From the NCBI GenBank assembly GCA_002989075.1, contig PSQN01000003.1, forward strand, positions 1,554,340 through 1,618,339: a DNA stretch of 64,000 nucleotides, written 5' to 3'. A model generated the notes under the pieces. The model made no database searches and was not told the origin of the DNA. It was given only the letters and a program-made list of their open reading frames with translations. Shown in pieces: positions 47,775-59,163 of this stretch. A program made the position numbers and the translations under genes. The stretch's first letter is position 1, and every line of letters begins with the position of its first letter. The stretch comes from Arthonia radiata. Lineage: Eukaryota; Ascomycota; Arthoniomycetes; Arthoniales; Arthoniaceae.

Positions 47775-50700
47775 AGCATCTATATCTAAATAAATAAAAG
47801 TAACTCGCCCACTACCATTGCCGAGAGCAATAGTATTATTAGAGATAGCAAAATTCCCCGGGCGTACGTCTGGTAGCAGCCAAAGGACTTTAGCGCCATC
47901 TACGGTAATTCACTGCTGGCTCTTATCAACCTAGCAACGCTGAACCCTTGAATTCGGTTCGCGGCCAGGCAAACGTTCTCGACTTGCAACGTTCGGTGGA
48001 TCCATACCCTGCACGTTATACGCCCGGCCGTCTGCGAATACAGTACTCCCGTCTAGCGAGAACACTACTGCCGCGCCTAAGTGGCCCTCCAGCGTGCCTC
48101 GTGCCTCTCCTAACGCCGCGTCCCACAGTCTGACGGTGTCGTTATATAATCCTGAAGCGATCAGCTTGCCGTCTGGCGAGAACACCACTAACAAGACCGC
48201 GTCTAAGTGGCCTTCCAGCGTACCTCGTGCCTCTCCTGACGCCGCGTCCTATAGTCTGACGGTGTTGTTAGATGATTCTGAAGCGACCAGCTCGCCGTCT
48301 GGCGAGAACACTACTGACAAGACCCGGCCTAAGTGGCCTTTCAGCGCGCCTCGTGCCTCTCCTAACGCTGCGTCCTATAGTCCGACGGTGTTGTCCTCTG
48401 AGCCTAAAGCGACTAGCTTGCCGTCTGGCGAGAACACTACTGACCTAACCGGGCCTGAGTGGCCTTCCAGCGTGCCTCGTGCCTCTCCTGACGCCGCGTC
48501 CTATAGTCTGACGGTGTTGTTAAATGATCCTGAAGCGACTAGCTTGCCGTCTGGCGAGAACACTACTAACAAGACCCGGCCTGAGTGGCCCTTCAGCGTG
48601 CCTCGTGCCTCTCCTGACGCCGCGTCCTACAGTCTGATGGTGTCGTCATCTGATCCTGAAGCGACTAGCTTGCCGTCTGGCGAGAACACTACTGACCAGA
48701 CCCGGTCCGAGTGGCCTTCCAGCGTGCCTCGTGCCTCTCCTAACGCCGCGTCCCACAGTCTGACGGTGTCGTCATCTAATCCTGAAGCGACTAGCTTGCC
48801 GTCTGGCGAGAACACTACTGAGGTGACCGCGTCTGCGTGGCCTTCCAGCGTGCCTCGTACCTCTCCTGACGCCGCGTCCTACAGTTTGACGGTGTTGTTA
48901 GATGATTCTGAAGCGACTAGCTTGCCGTCTGGCGAGAACACTACTGACAAGACCCAGCCTGAGTGGCCTTTCAGCGCGCCTCGTGCCTCTCCTAACGCCG
49001 CGTCCTATAGTCCGACGGTGTTGTTCTCTGAGCCTGAAGCGACTAGCTTGCTGTCTAGCGAGAACACTACTAACCTGACCGGGCCTGAGTGGCCTTCCAG
49101 CGTGCCTCGTGCCTCTCCTAACGCCGCGTCCTACAGTCTAACGGTGTTGTCAAATAATCCTGAAGCGACTAGCTTGCCGTCCGGCGAGAACACTACTGAA
49201 TAGACCCAGCCTGAATGGCCCTCCAAAACGCAATAGCATGAGCCCCAATTACATGGTACTGATGGCAGCCTTCTCAACCAGCTCGGCATGTCTTTCTGGT
49301 AACAACGTCGTATAATGCTCTGCTCGGGGCTGAATACGAGCGCTGATGCATATATCTGGAGTAGAGCACTTTCGATAATATATCTGTTCGTAGAGACGAA
49401 TCGCCGTGCGTCGAAAGTAAGGCTTACTAGAGAATCTGTTTGATACACCTTCTTTGCGTTGCTGTTAGTCGAGGTACAGTAGTATCTATAGCATCACAAA
49501 CTTTATCTTACCTGAGCAGCAGCTTCCAGATATGCGAGTCCTAGTATAGCCTCTGATAGTCGACCTTGCAAGGCTAGTGCCTCGAACCAATGCAGGAGGT
49601 GCTTGTTCAAGAAGCCTTGTACTACGTTCTTGCCCTCGAGTCTAGCTGCTGTTGGCTCAATTAACGTACCTTTCTTAGCATGCTTCAGCTAGTTGCAACA
49701 TGCGTATTGCATCCACTGAGGGAGAACTGCATCAAACATTGTCCTGTCAATTTTTGCCTGAAGAGTTCCGGGGGAAAGCAAGCTGCAAAGGTCCTTCCTC
49801 AGTGTCTTCTTTATCCAGTCTATACAGATTCTAGTCAACCTTTTGTGGTGACCTTGGTACCCGTTGCCGAATATGCGCGCTCCGTTGCTACTAATAAAAA
49901 AGTCGGCAGCTGATTGATAGACAAAGTAAACTGTATCGTGCCGTATAATTAGAAACGAGCCGCATCGTTTAACGAGCTCTCTAATACCCTGTACATTATT
50001 GTGTATATCTTCTGGGAACTCTAATAGGATCGGTAGCACGTAAAGCTTCTGAGGGGCGATCGCTATAGCGATAAATCTTAAAAGCTGCTGGCATAGGTTT
50101 GCGTCGTCTTCGCTGTCTTGCTCATTAACTTACGTTAATATGCGATCATAGAGACGCTTAAGACCAGGGGGGAATAGCGTCAACGCCCTCTTAGCTTGCC
50201 CTGCACGGCGCTTCTCAAGCTCCTTGCAGACTAACGCTACCCATAGGAACATAGTATGCGTATTGTGTATTAGATAGTCTCTTACCTCTGCCTCTAAGTC
50301 TGAGCTATACTTTTTGCGCCGCGACAGGTCTCGTACCTTTGCATTAATAAAATTGTGGACAGCTGCAGATACATGTAAGGAGTTGAGTTTGAGCCTATTG
50401 TAAACAGTATGTGAACTGTCTTCGAGGAGCTCTCTAATATGCGCTTCGTTTCGACTTGTTACCAGCCAACGAACATCTGTGCGAGTTGATGAGCGGATAA
50501 CAAGGTTGAGAAGCTCCCTGAGGCCGCTAGTGTATTCGTCTAAGGCGTCAATGAGTAGGTATACTGGGGGTAGAGAGCAGATCTCCAGCAATTTGCCGAG
50601 ACTATGCTGAAGCGTCCAAAAAGTCTGGTCGCTTTCGTCCGATACTAACTCTTGCAATTTGTTCGCTACGAAATCGTATCTTGAGGCGAGGAAATATAGA

Positions 50701-51218
50701 AGGCCTTTGAGCACAGCAGTGGCGGTGTTGAGGCGTGGCTCTTGCTGCTGACAGAAGAAGTAGGCAAGAATTCCAGCGTCTGGGCTCCGTCTCAAGCGGC
50801 TGGAAATATCGACAGTCGCGGCGTTCATGATCATCGTCTTGCCCTTGCCAGGATCGCCGCGTATCCAGAGGATCTTAGCCTGCTCTTCGCCAGCCCACCA
50901 GGTCTTAAAAGCATCTTGCTCGAAGACCCATGAGCATAATCCCTCGAGTAAGTCATCCTTCTCTGCAAGAATGCGTTCTCGTTCAACGTCGGGGTCCGTT
51001 GGCCCAAGGATACGACGGAGCCTGCTCTTTGCAGAAACATATTCGTCTGCGTAGCGGAGTTAGCCTTTACTCAAGTTATCGGACATTTCTAGGGACCCGC
51101 CAATTCTAGCTGCAAAGCTTATTGTGCTGTTTCGCAAATCATTTCCTAAGAAGGCTTGACTGCCAGTAGTATTCGGGTTTGTGAACGTATTAGTCTGTCC
51201 AGCCTTATATTGAGCCAT
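47775..51218 (-). pseudogene. NLR: NACHT-WD40 receptor A with N-terminal amyloid-like motif, broken
   Basis: The start is ATG 51216-51218. Residues 1-35 include GQTNTFTNPNTTG and QAFLGNDLRNSTISF, a motif shared with the PNP protein at 54.6 kb and with receptor B. After one stop, a NACHT domain follows: WIRGDPGKGKTM (P-loop, about 50870), YLLIDALDEYTSG (Walker B) and WLVTSRNEAHI (sensor), the rest running to 50130. A helical linker (50039-49513, with VYFVYQSAADFF and LEGKNVVQGFLNKHLLHW) ends at an intron (49452-49511) that rejoins in frame to VYQTDSLVSL. About ten WD40 repeats of 42 residues fill 49240-47950, and the conserved C-terminal tail (VLWLLPDVRPG, ALGNGSGRVTF) ends near 47780. Seven of nine full repeats carry TAG at the same WD tryptophan. 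It is a relic of an STAND receptor of the HET-E/NWD type. Confidence 0.85.
47971..49230 (-). repeat. WD40-coding 126-bp repeats with a 5-unit higher-order duplication
   Basis: Units start every 126 bp (48097, 48223, ... 49105 on the plus-strand scale). Units 48097, 48223 and 48349 match units 48727, 48853 and 48979 far better than their neighbours, which shows a 630-bp (5-unit) duplication. Differences between units cluster at a few codons, as in receptors whose ligand-binding blades diversify. Confidence 0.8.
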
Positions 51219-51229
51219 AGTAACGTACT

Positions 51230-51820
51230 CCCATTACGGAGGCCGGCGCGCGGTGCGGCGGAAGCGCCCGCTAGCCTACCGTAATCTGCATCCGAAGTAA
51301 AGCCACTAGAAACAAAAGTTACGTTGACGTCCTGCAATATAGGCAATATTGGACGAGACGGCTGTGGCAGCCCTTACGTCGTTGTAACAAGGCCGGCGAT
51401 AGCAGTAGGTGTTAAAAGCGCCGCTTCAGCTTTCGATTCACGCCCCCCGCCGCACAGCCCTACAGCTCGGATAATGCCCGCCCACTTTTCTTGGCGCAGG
51501 CAACCTAGTATCGCTTAACATGCTCATCGGGTCCCTTGCACAATATTTCTTTTATAGAATCTTTAATAGCAAGCAAGAGTCTATAATAGAATATAAGGAC
51601 TATGCGGTAGGCTGGACGACAGGCGACGGAGCACTCAGGTTTCGATTCTTACTTGTCAGACAGCAGAAGGAAGAAATATCGATGGCATGTCGGCGGTCAC
51701 TCTTTCGCTAGAAAGCACAGATAGTACATAAAGCTGGCACAATTATATTTTCTATGTATATACTTGTCCACTAGCATTTAATAAACACAGTAAATGCCCG
51801 TCCGGGCTGTTTTTACCGGC
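51230..51820. other. Intergenic between receptor A and the DUF6594 gene
   Basis: Upstream region of receptor A. Short frames at 51324-51518 and 51520-51711 show no known domain. Confidence 0.4.
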
Positions 51821-52880
51821 TCAGCCCTTTCCCGCGGGAGCATTTAAAACAAATACTGATAGAACAGCCGCATAAGCAGCAGAGACCGCCATCATCTTAA
51901 AACTGGACACGTTGAGCCCGAGTGAGATAAGGACCAGTAACGTGATAATACAAACAGAGACAACGACGAGCTGAGTACTTTTGAATGTTTCGTGGGACAA
52001 GACAGCCAAAGGTCCTATTAGAAAAGTGGCCGTAATAACTGCAGTTGTAATGCGTCTAAGAACGTCGGCTATCAAGACCGTGTTCTGGTAAGACGATCGG
52101 TGTCCGCGCGCAAAAGATTGAAGGCTCTCAACATTGTTTGAAGACTTCTTTAATAGTCTCTAGTATCGGAAGGCACGCAGGTGTTTGTGAAACTAGCGTT
52201 AAAATGGATCAGTCTGAGATCTTGTCCCCAGATCTACTCTCAGAAGTCTGGTCTTGTAGATCTTATGGATGTTAAGGTCGTCTCGCATGCTAGAATGCTT
52301 CTCGTCGTCTAGCAATGAGAATATCTCTATGTTCATAATTCTGTTGAAGGCTGCAAGGCCTTCGTCTAATTTTACGATTATTAGGTTATAAAGACCAATA
52401 CAAGGATAGCTACCTACCATATTGCTTAATAAGGTCGCGGAGGTTTGCGACAAATCCACTAGTAATAGTATCGTTGATCTTTGGAACGTTTACATCCCGC
52501 TTGCTATAACTCAGCCCTAGCCTGTTAGTAGGCGAGGGATTAGGCTCCACGCTCAGGCCAGCCTGGTAAATAGAATAATCGAGTTGCGCAATCTTATCTT
52601 CAAGGAAGCGAAGGTTCATCAGATGTGTAGTTTTGAATCGACGGAAACTATAGAGGGTTAGGTTGTTGCTATCGGTACTCATTTGCCAGTGTTTTCGGAA
52701 TTTCTTGGTAAGTTCGTCCCGAGCTGCAGCTACTAGATACGTAGTCGAGTCAGGCATAATAAAGAGATCCGAGAGTTGGCGAGAAATGTAACAGTGTACG
52801 TCCGAAACATCTATTTGTAAGAACTCTAAGGAATTATAGAGATAGTGTACGTAGCTTAGAGCATCCCCCCACCCAGGCAT
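51821..52880 (-). pseudogene. DUF6594-type membrane protein, broken
   Basis: Exon 1 (52880 to 52418, MPGWGDALSYVHYL, then LRFLEDKIAQLDYSIYQAG and LGLSYSKRD) is joined by a 52-bp intron (52366-52417; GTAGGT..TTAG) in frame to LIKQY-DEGLAAFNRIM and FSLLDDEKHSSMRDDL. Further on come NTVLIADVLRRITTAV and three hydrophobic helices (about 52060-51840) ending MMAVSAAYAAVLSVFVLNA, the typical C-terminus of fungal DUF6594 proteins. Three stops (CAA-to-TAA, and two TGG-to-TAG) lie between 52200 and 52140, so it is inactive. Function of the family is unknown; some members neighbour NLR genes. It sits between receptor A and the PNP gene. Confidence 0.75.
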
Positions 52881-53595
52881 ACAGATTGCTCTCCGCCTCA
52901 GATACGCGAGAAGTGAAGAAATGCGCAGCCTGGTTATATGTAGTATTTGCTCGTGCTTTTTATACGCTAAAAATCTGTGCCTCCGTTAATATGCGTATTA
53001 CCGCCTCAAGAGCGGGGCACTAAGCTTTCGCGCCTGCGCCATGCAATGCTCACCTTTACTTTAAATAGGTAACGTCAACCTCGTAGATTTATCGTATATT
53101 GTACCTTATCTCGACTAGTTTTCCTGTCTAGTGCGCTGCCACGACAGGTATTATTCGGCTCTAGAAAGCAGGGTATAAGCAATAACTTTGCAGCTGTCTA
53201 CTCTATACGCAGCGTCGAACGTAACGACTTAGGCCCGGACATACGTTACCCTTAACCGACAGTCCGAACGATTCTAATCGCCTGTGTATGCCTGCAATAA
53301 AATAAAGAAGCTAATCGATAACGCTCAGCCACTCTTTACACCTTTTCTGGTGCTTACGATATGCGTTAGCTTACAAGCTCAATATAACGCTAGAATGCAA
53401 GGATGCTTACGCGAGCCACTCTATGGTCAGGACGGACATCAATGCTGCCTGCAAAGGGGGCTGGTGCAGGCAGCTTCCTTACGAAGCCTCTTTTGTCTCG
53501 GTTAAAGGCGACAACGTTCAAATCTTTCTCACATATATTCTCGCCGTCGTTGTTGCTTGCTGATCAGAAACCTAAGCGACTTGTAATTGGACGAC
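52881..53595. other. Intergenic upstream of the PNP gene
   Basis: Divergent intergenic region between the DUF6594 gene (minus) and the PNP gene (plus). No gene is supported; the overlapping frames 53284-53505 and 53403-53669 are not recognisable. Confidence 0.4.
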
Positions 53596-54696
53596 ATGAA
53601 ACACGAAGATTACACTGTAGGCTGGATAAGCGCCTTGCCGAGAGAGCAGGCTGCTGCACTCCTAGATAAGACGCACGAGAAGCTGCCCGTCTCTAGACAT
53701 AACACTACCTACATCCTCGGCCGAATAGACGTACACAATGTCGTTATGGCCTGTCTGCCGGTTATAGGCACAACATCAACGGCACGCTGCGTTGCGAGAC
53801 TAGAAGATAGATTTAAGTCCCTTCGCTTTATCCTACTTATAGGTGTCGGCGGTAGCGTGCCTACAAAGGAAGATGTGCGTCTTGGAGATGTAGTTGTGAG
53901 TATGCCACACATAAATCCTAGAGGAATCGTACAGTACGACTTTGGGGTAAGATTTTAAGACAAGTACCTCAAAATCTACGACACATCTCTCAGTCCTCCT
54001 TCGGACCTGCTCGTCACTGCAGTCAACGCTTTGACAACGAAAGACGCCCAAAGCAAAAGTTAACGTTCTCTCGGACAGCGCCTCTTCAGCGCTGCAAACT
54101 AACTAGTAAACGAGTCTCCCAATATGCAAGACAGCGGCCGCCCCTTGCACGATCAACTGTTCAAAGCCGACTACAGACATCGAGACGATAATCTGACTTG
54201 CGAGCAGTGCGACTGCGACACCTCTCAGCTTGTTCAGCGGCCGGATCGGGGTCAAGACGATTGCGTCTACGTGCACTAGGGTCTTATCGCTTCTGACAAC
54301 GAAGTTATAAGGGACGCAAAAGAGCGCGACCGACTAGCCACCAAGAGGAGCGTCTTGTACTTCGAGATAGAGGCAGCTGGGCTAAAAACTGATCTTAGAT
54401 GGCTGGTTATTCGAGGTATCTGCGACTATTGCGATTCGCACAAGAACAAGGATTGGCAGAATTACGCCGCATCCGTGGCAGCAGCGTACATAAGAGAGCT
54501 CCTAAGAGAAACGCCTAGTCTTAAGGGCGAGGCCGAGGTTGCTGAGTCGTCAGGTTCAAACAAGGGAAGAGCTGTTTTTAACCAAGAGCGAATGTCGGGC
54601 GGTCAGTTGAACAACTTTACCGGAGACATTCAGACGACGGGAGGGAAGGCGTTCTTTAGAAACCAACTTCGGTCTGATGGGCCTATGCACTTTTGA
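53596..54696 (+). pseudogene. Stand-alone PNP_UDP effector with C-terminal amyloid-like motif, broken
   Basis: The start is ATG 53596 (MKHEDYTVGWISALPREQ). The nucleoside-phosphorylase-like domain has LLIGVGGSVPT, GDVVVSMP, a HxxR-like segment in the middle, [10 protein letters not shown] and [17 protein letters not shown], and runs to about 54510. A linker is followed by a C-terminal tail, [17 protein letters not shown] then [16 protein letters not shown], ending at TGA 54694-54696. That tail matches the N-termini of both flanking NACHT-WD40 receptors. A stop after FGVRF and about three more break the middle. There is no nucleotide-binding domain, so this looks like a receptor-activated effector rather than an NLR. 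PNP-type domains in fungal NLRs are presumed nucleoside-cleaving effectors. Confidence 0.78.
54597..54693 (+). other. C-terminal motif shared with both NACHT-WD40 receptors
   Basis: The last 33 residues of the PNP protein. Shared positions with receptor A (51218-51114, minus) include GQ-x-N-x-F-T, TTG, AF and N-x-LR; with receptor B (55657-55740) they include GG, FFR and QL. The Gly/Asn/Gln-rich short pattern is of the kind seen in fungal amyloid signalling motifs. Confidence 0.6.
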
Positions 54697-55635
54697 GCAT
54701 AAGGAAAGGTTACGTAGGCTGGGACATCCATCCAGGATCAAGAACTAAGGCGAGTTGACTAACTAGCAACCTGCTTTCTAGTCTGTATGTCTCTACATAT
54801 GTTGTCTCGAGAACGAATCGTTGGTCAGTCGAGAAACGCACAATCAGCTGTGGTTGTTCAGTAGAAGGGAAAGTAGATGACGATAGTGGGTGCGGTCTGC
54901 TAAGACGGAACAAAGATAAGCCGAGGGTAGAAAGGGCGTGTCGAAAGGCGTCTTGAAGAATATAAACTTTGCGACTACAATATACGCAAGGAAGAGGACA
55001 AGAAAGATGATAGTGGTTGTAGAATTAGGCTCTGCTAGCGTAAATTAGAGTTAATGCGTGGGCGCAATAAAAACTCGTTATTGCGCTTATTTTTGCGGCT
55101 GTCCTCGAGAAACCCTACTTAAGTACCTAGTGCCCGGGGCTTGAATACGCCTCACAGCGTCTTCCGAGGCGTGAACATGCCGGCTACAAAGCTATCCGAA
55201 CTTAAAATAAACGTCTTATTCTTTGTGAGTTGCAGACAATTTTAAGTTATGCTATTCAACCTGCAAGCAATAAGAGATCTTAGCACTGGTCTTCTAAAAT
55301 CCTTCGTATAATGTATACGAAGGTATACTACTCTATCGACAAGCGGGGCTTGTAGCTTCTTGGCCTGGCCATTCACGGCGCAATTTAGAGTATTATGTAT
55401 CTTTCTTGTTGCCTCGTCTCTTGCTTCGTCTAAGCCGTATTGATATACCCCGCTCTCCGCTGTTTCAGCTCCTTGTTCCCTACGAAAATTTACCCGAACT
55501 ATGCTCTTTATCTCACTATTCTCGTTGACGATGTAAGACAGACGTGCGAAAAGTACCAGCGGTCGGCAAAGTTGTGGCAGCATTGCTAAAGCTTCAAGAA
55601 ACAGATTCTATCCTCTTAGAGTCCAGTACTAAGCT
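54697..55635. other. Spacer between PNP gene and receptor B
   Basis: A 113-codon minus-strand frame (55242-55583, MLPQLCRPLVLFARLSY) is open and may be a remnant of an unknown gene, but no domain is recognised. Otherwise noncoding. Confidence 0.4.
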
Positions 55636-58600
55636 ATGACAGAGCATAAGCGCGCGCAGCGGAACTATATACATTAAAGCCACGTATCTGGTGGGGTAGG
55701 TTTCTTTAGGGCACAATTGAAAGACAGCCCAGTTCATATTACAAATGGTAACAAAGTTCTCGTCTTTGCTAGCTCTTCGACTTAAAAGCTAGCTGGAACG
55801 CACAAAACTAAAATAAGACAAGTAGGGATAACCGTCGACGAAATCGATCGGTCTTGGCTTCGTGCTCTACAATGTTCAGACACTCGAGTCTTAAAGAATT
55901 AACTGAAGGAGAGTAAAGACAAGTTGCTCTTTAAATGCATTCAATGGCTCACGCAGAATGATCAATACGTGCAGTGGCGGGATAGTGACAATGTCTGCCT
56001 ACTGTAGATTAAGGGTGGCGCTGGCAAAGGCAAGACTATGCTGTCAATTGGTCTAGTTGAGCGGCTGTCCGAGAATTTACGTGACTCGTCCGTAGTGACT
56101 TATTTTTTCTGTCAGAATGCTGACCGGGAGCTCAACACCCTTGAGGCAATAGTTAAAGGGCTTATTCTATGCCTCATACATCAGCGCGCTGAGCTCAAAG
56201 AGTATCTACGACATCGCTGGAATGCCGCCAAAGGCCGATTTGAGCCAGATCTTACCTCATGGACAGAGCTTTGGAGTATCTTTATAGGGATGCTAGAAAG
56301 CTGCAAATGTCGGCGAATATATATTATTATTGATGCCCTTAATAAGTGTTAAAGCGAAGGCATGGCTGGTTTGTTAAAATTACTTGTCCGGACGGGAACC
56401 AGTCGACCCTCGAAAATCAAATAGTTACTTACAAGTCGACCGCTAGACAGTGCTGAAAGAGAGTTACTGCCCAGCCACGAACAAACGCATGTGAGCCTCG
56501 AGCTCAATTCAAGTTACGTTGCTCGAGCTGTCGCAGACTACGTTGCCTACAAGACGAGAGAGCTCGACAATCGCAAGGGCTACGGATCCAAGCTGCGCGA
56601 CACGATAGAAGCAGAGCTAAGAGAGCGAGCCGAGGGAACCTTCTTGTGGATAAGCTTAGTATGCAAGACACTGGACGATGTGTATCGAGATGAGGCGCTT
56701 GCGACGCTTTAACGTATACCGCCGGGCTTAGGTGCTATCTACAAGCGAGTCTTCGATCAGATTGAGGACGGGGAGTCAACAATTATAAGAAGATGCTTCC
56801 GTCTACTTTAAGTAATGATGTTAGCCTACCGACTATTGAGTACAGAAGAAGCCGCGAGTATTGTTGTCTCGACTGAGGAGGATGCGGATAATCTCAACGC
56901 CTTAATCGATCGATGTGCTTCAATTGTAAGGCGGCGAGAGAACACAATCGAGTTCGTTTACCAATCGGCTCGAGACTACTTAGCAGGAGACGAAGGAAAA
57001 TCTCGGCTTAGCCGCTTTAAGATCTATAGACATAGTAACATAGCGCAGCAGTGCATATCTGTCCTCCTCAAACAGCTAAGATTCAACATTGGAAATCTAC
57101 TACAGTGGGATTCAGGCACGCAGTCAGCAACACCATCTAATGAGAGCAAGAGGTGGGACCGCTCTATAAAGTTTCAGTATACGGCTACCTCCTGGGCGTA
57201 CTATCTTAAAGACGCTAAACATACCGCATTAGTCCAAGATACTTTAGAAGATCAGGGGCTCGTAGCTAGATTTTTGTGTAACAGGTTTCTAGAGTGGCTA
57301 AAGTACCTTAGCCTATGAGATGAGCTGTCGTATGCTATCTTAATGCTAGCTGAACTAATCGAACTCGTACAGGTTTGTGTTCTCTCCCTATAAGCTTCTA
57401 CGTTTGCTCTGGCTAATTGCACATTTAGGAGAAACCTTTCGTTCTACAACTCGCACAAGATGCTAGACGGATTCTAAAACGACACTACAATGTTATTGCA
57501 ACGTTACCCTTACAAGCATATATTTGCGCGATAGTCTTCAGCCCAGAAAACAGCCTAATCAGAAGGTTTAACGAGAGCAAAAAGCCTTTGTGGTTGAATT
57601 AATTCCCTACGGGCGAGGAGGACTGGAATGCTCTTTCTTAGACGTTGACCGGTCACTCGAACTGGGTCAACGCCGTCGCCTTCTCGCCCGACGGCAAGTA
57701 GGTCGCGTTAGGATCTAATGACAAGACGATTAAGCTGTGGGATACGGCGACGGGTAAGGAGCTAAAGACGCTAACGGATCACTCGAGCTCGGTCCGGGCC
57801 GTCGCCTTCTCGCCCGACGGCAAGCAGGTCGCGTCAGGATCTAATAACAAGACGATCAAGCTGTGGGACACGGCGACGGGCAAGGAGCTAAAGACGCTGA
57901 CCGGTCACTTAGGCTCGGTCTACGCTGTCGCCTTCTCGCCCGACGGTAAGCAGGTCGCGTTAGGATCTAGTAACGAGACGATTAAGCTATGGGACACGGC
58001 GACGGGCAAGGAGCTAAAGACGCTGACCGGTTACTTAGGCTCGGTCTGCGCCGTCGCCTTCTCGCCCGACGGCAAGCAGGTCGCGTTAGAATCTAATGAC
58101 AAGACGATTAAGCTATAGAACACGGCGACGGGCAAAGAGTAAAAAACGCTGACCGGTTACTCGGACTGGGTCCGCACCGTCGCCTTCTCGCCCGACGGCA
58201 AGCAGGTCGCGTCAGAATCTGATAACAAGACGATCAAGCTGTGGGACACGGCGACGGGCAAGGAGCTAAAGACGCTGACCGGTCACTCGAACTGGGTCTG
58301 GGCCGTCGCCTTCTCGCCCGACGGCAAGCAGGTCGCGTCAGGATCTCTTGACAAGACGATTAAGCTGTGGGACACGGCGACGGGCGAGGAGCTAAAGACG
58401 CTGACCGGTCACTCGGGCTCGGTCTGCGCCGTCGCCTTCTCGCCCGACGGCAAGCAGGTCGCGTTAGGATCTGATGACAAGACAATTAAGCTGTGGGACA
58501 CGGCGACGGGCAAGGAGCTAAAGACGCTGACGGATTACTTGAGCTCGGTCCGGGCCGTCGCCTTCTCGCCCGACGGCAAGCAGGTCGCGTCAGGATCTGA

Positions 58601-59163
58601 TAACAAGACGATTAAGCTGTGGAACACGGCGACGGGCAAGGAGCTAAAGACGCTGACCGGTTACTCGAGCTGGGTCCGCGCCGTCGCCTTCTCGCCCGAC
58701 GGCAAGTAGGTCGCGTTAGGATCTGATAACAAGACGATCAGGCTATAGGACATTACGCAATTTCGCCAATCTCAAAAGTCTTTAGTAGCGTCTGCAACCC
58801 GACATCTCAGACGGTGCAAGTTTCGGGAGATTGAGACGACTGAGCCAGTCACCAATATCGAGTTTAATCAAGACGGCTTGCGTCTTATAACAAATGCCGG
58901 TTCCTGCGAGGTAAAGAGTCTAGCCCAAAAGCAAAAATCACCACAAGTATTGTCAAATACTCTTTGGGTAAACAACGGTTAGATTAGGTACGGAGTTACT
59001 CGTCTAATTTACCTCTTACCTAAGTTCAATCCGAAATGCTGGAAGGTACAGGACAAGCAAGTTGTTATTAGATTCTCCAATGGGTCGGTGCTTATCTTTA
59101 ATATCGATGTTGGATACCTGTCTCGGTACCCGCAAATCTCTAGGCATGTAATAGCTATAAGCT
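55636..59163 (+). pseudogene. NLR: NACHT-WD40 receptor B with N-terminal amyloid-like motif, broken
   Basis: The start is ATG 55636-55638 (MTEHKRAQRNYIH, one stop, then SHVSGGVGFFRAQLKDSPVHI), aligning without gaps to the first 35 residues of receptor A. A NACHT domain follows: IKGGAGKGKTM (P-loop, about 56010), TYFFCQNADRELN, and IYIIIDALNKC (Walker B, with Asn where DALDEC is usual), then LLTSRPLD and FLWISLVCKTL. An open linker frame (56815-57318) contains EFVYQSARDYLAG. Nine WD40 repeats of exactly 126 bp (57645-58778, SPDGKQVASGS..KTIKLWDTATGKELKTL) and a C-terminal tail (VVIRFSNGSVLIFNID) end near 59163. About ten in-frame stops, mostly of the RIP type. It lies downstream of the PNP effector on the same strand. 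Confidence 0.85.
57645..58778 (+). repeat. WD40-coding 126-bp repeats, nine units
   Basis: Units start at 57645, 57771, 57897, 58023, 58149, 58275, 58401, 58527 and 58653, exactly 126 bp apart and nearly identical. Differences concentrate around LTGHS-x-x-V and SGS-x-x-K. Some units carry TGG-to-TAG at the WD tryptophan or CAG-to-TAG before VASGS. Confidence 0.9.

Noticed and set aside
48094-49203. A 369-codon open frame on the plus strand (Pro/Ser/Thr-rich, repetitive)
   Set aside because: It is the antisense of the WD40 repeats of receptor A; the codon pattern of the 126-bp units keeps the opposite strand open. The sense strand has domain evidence.
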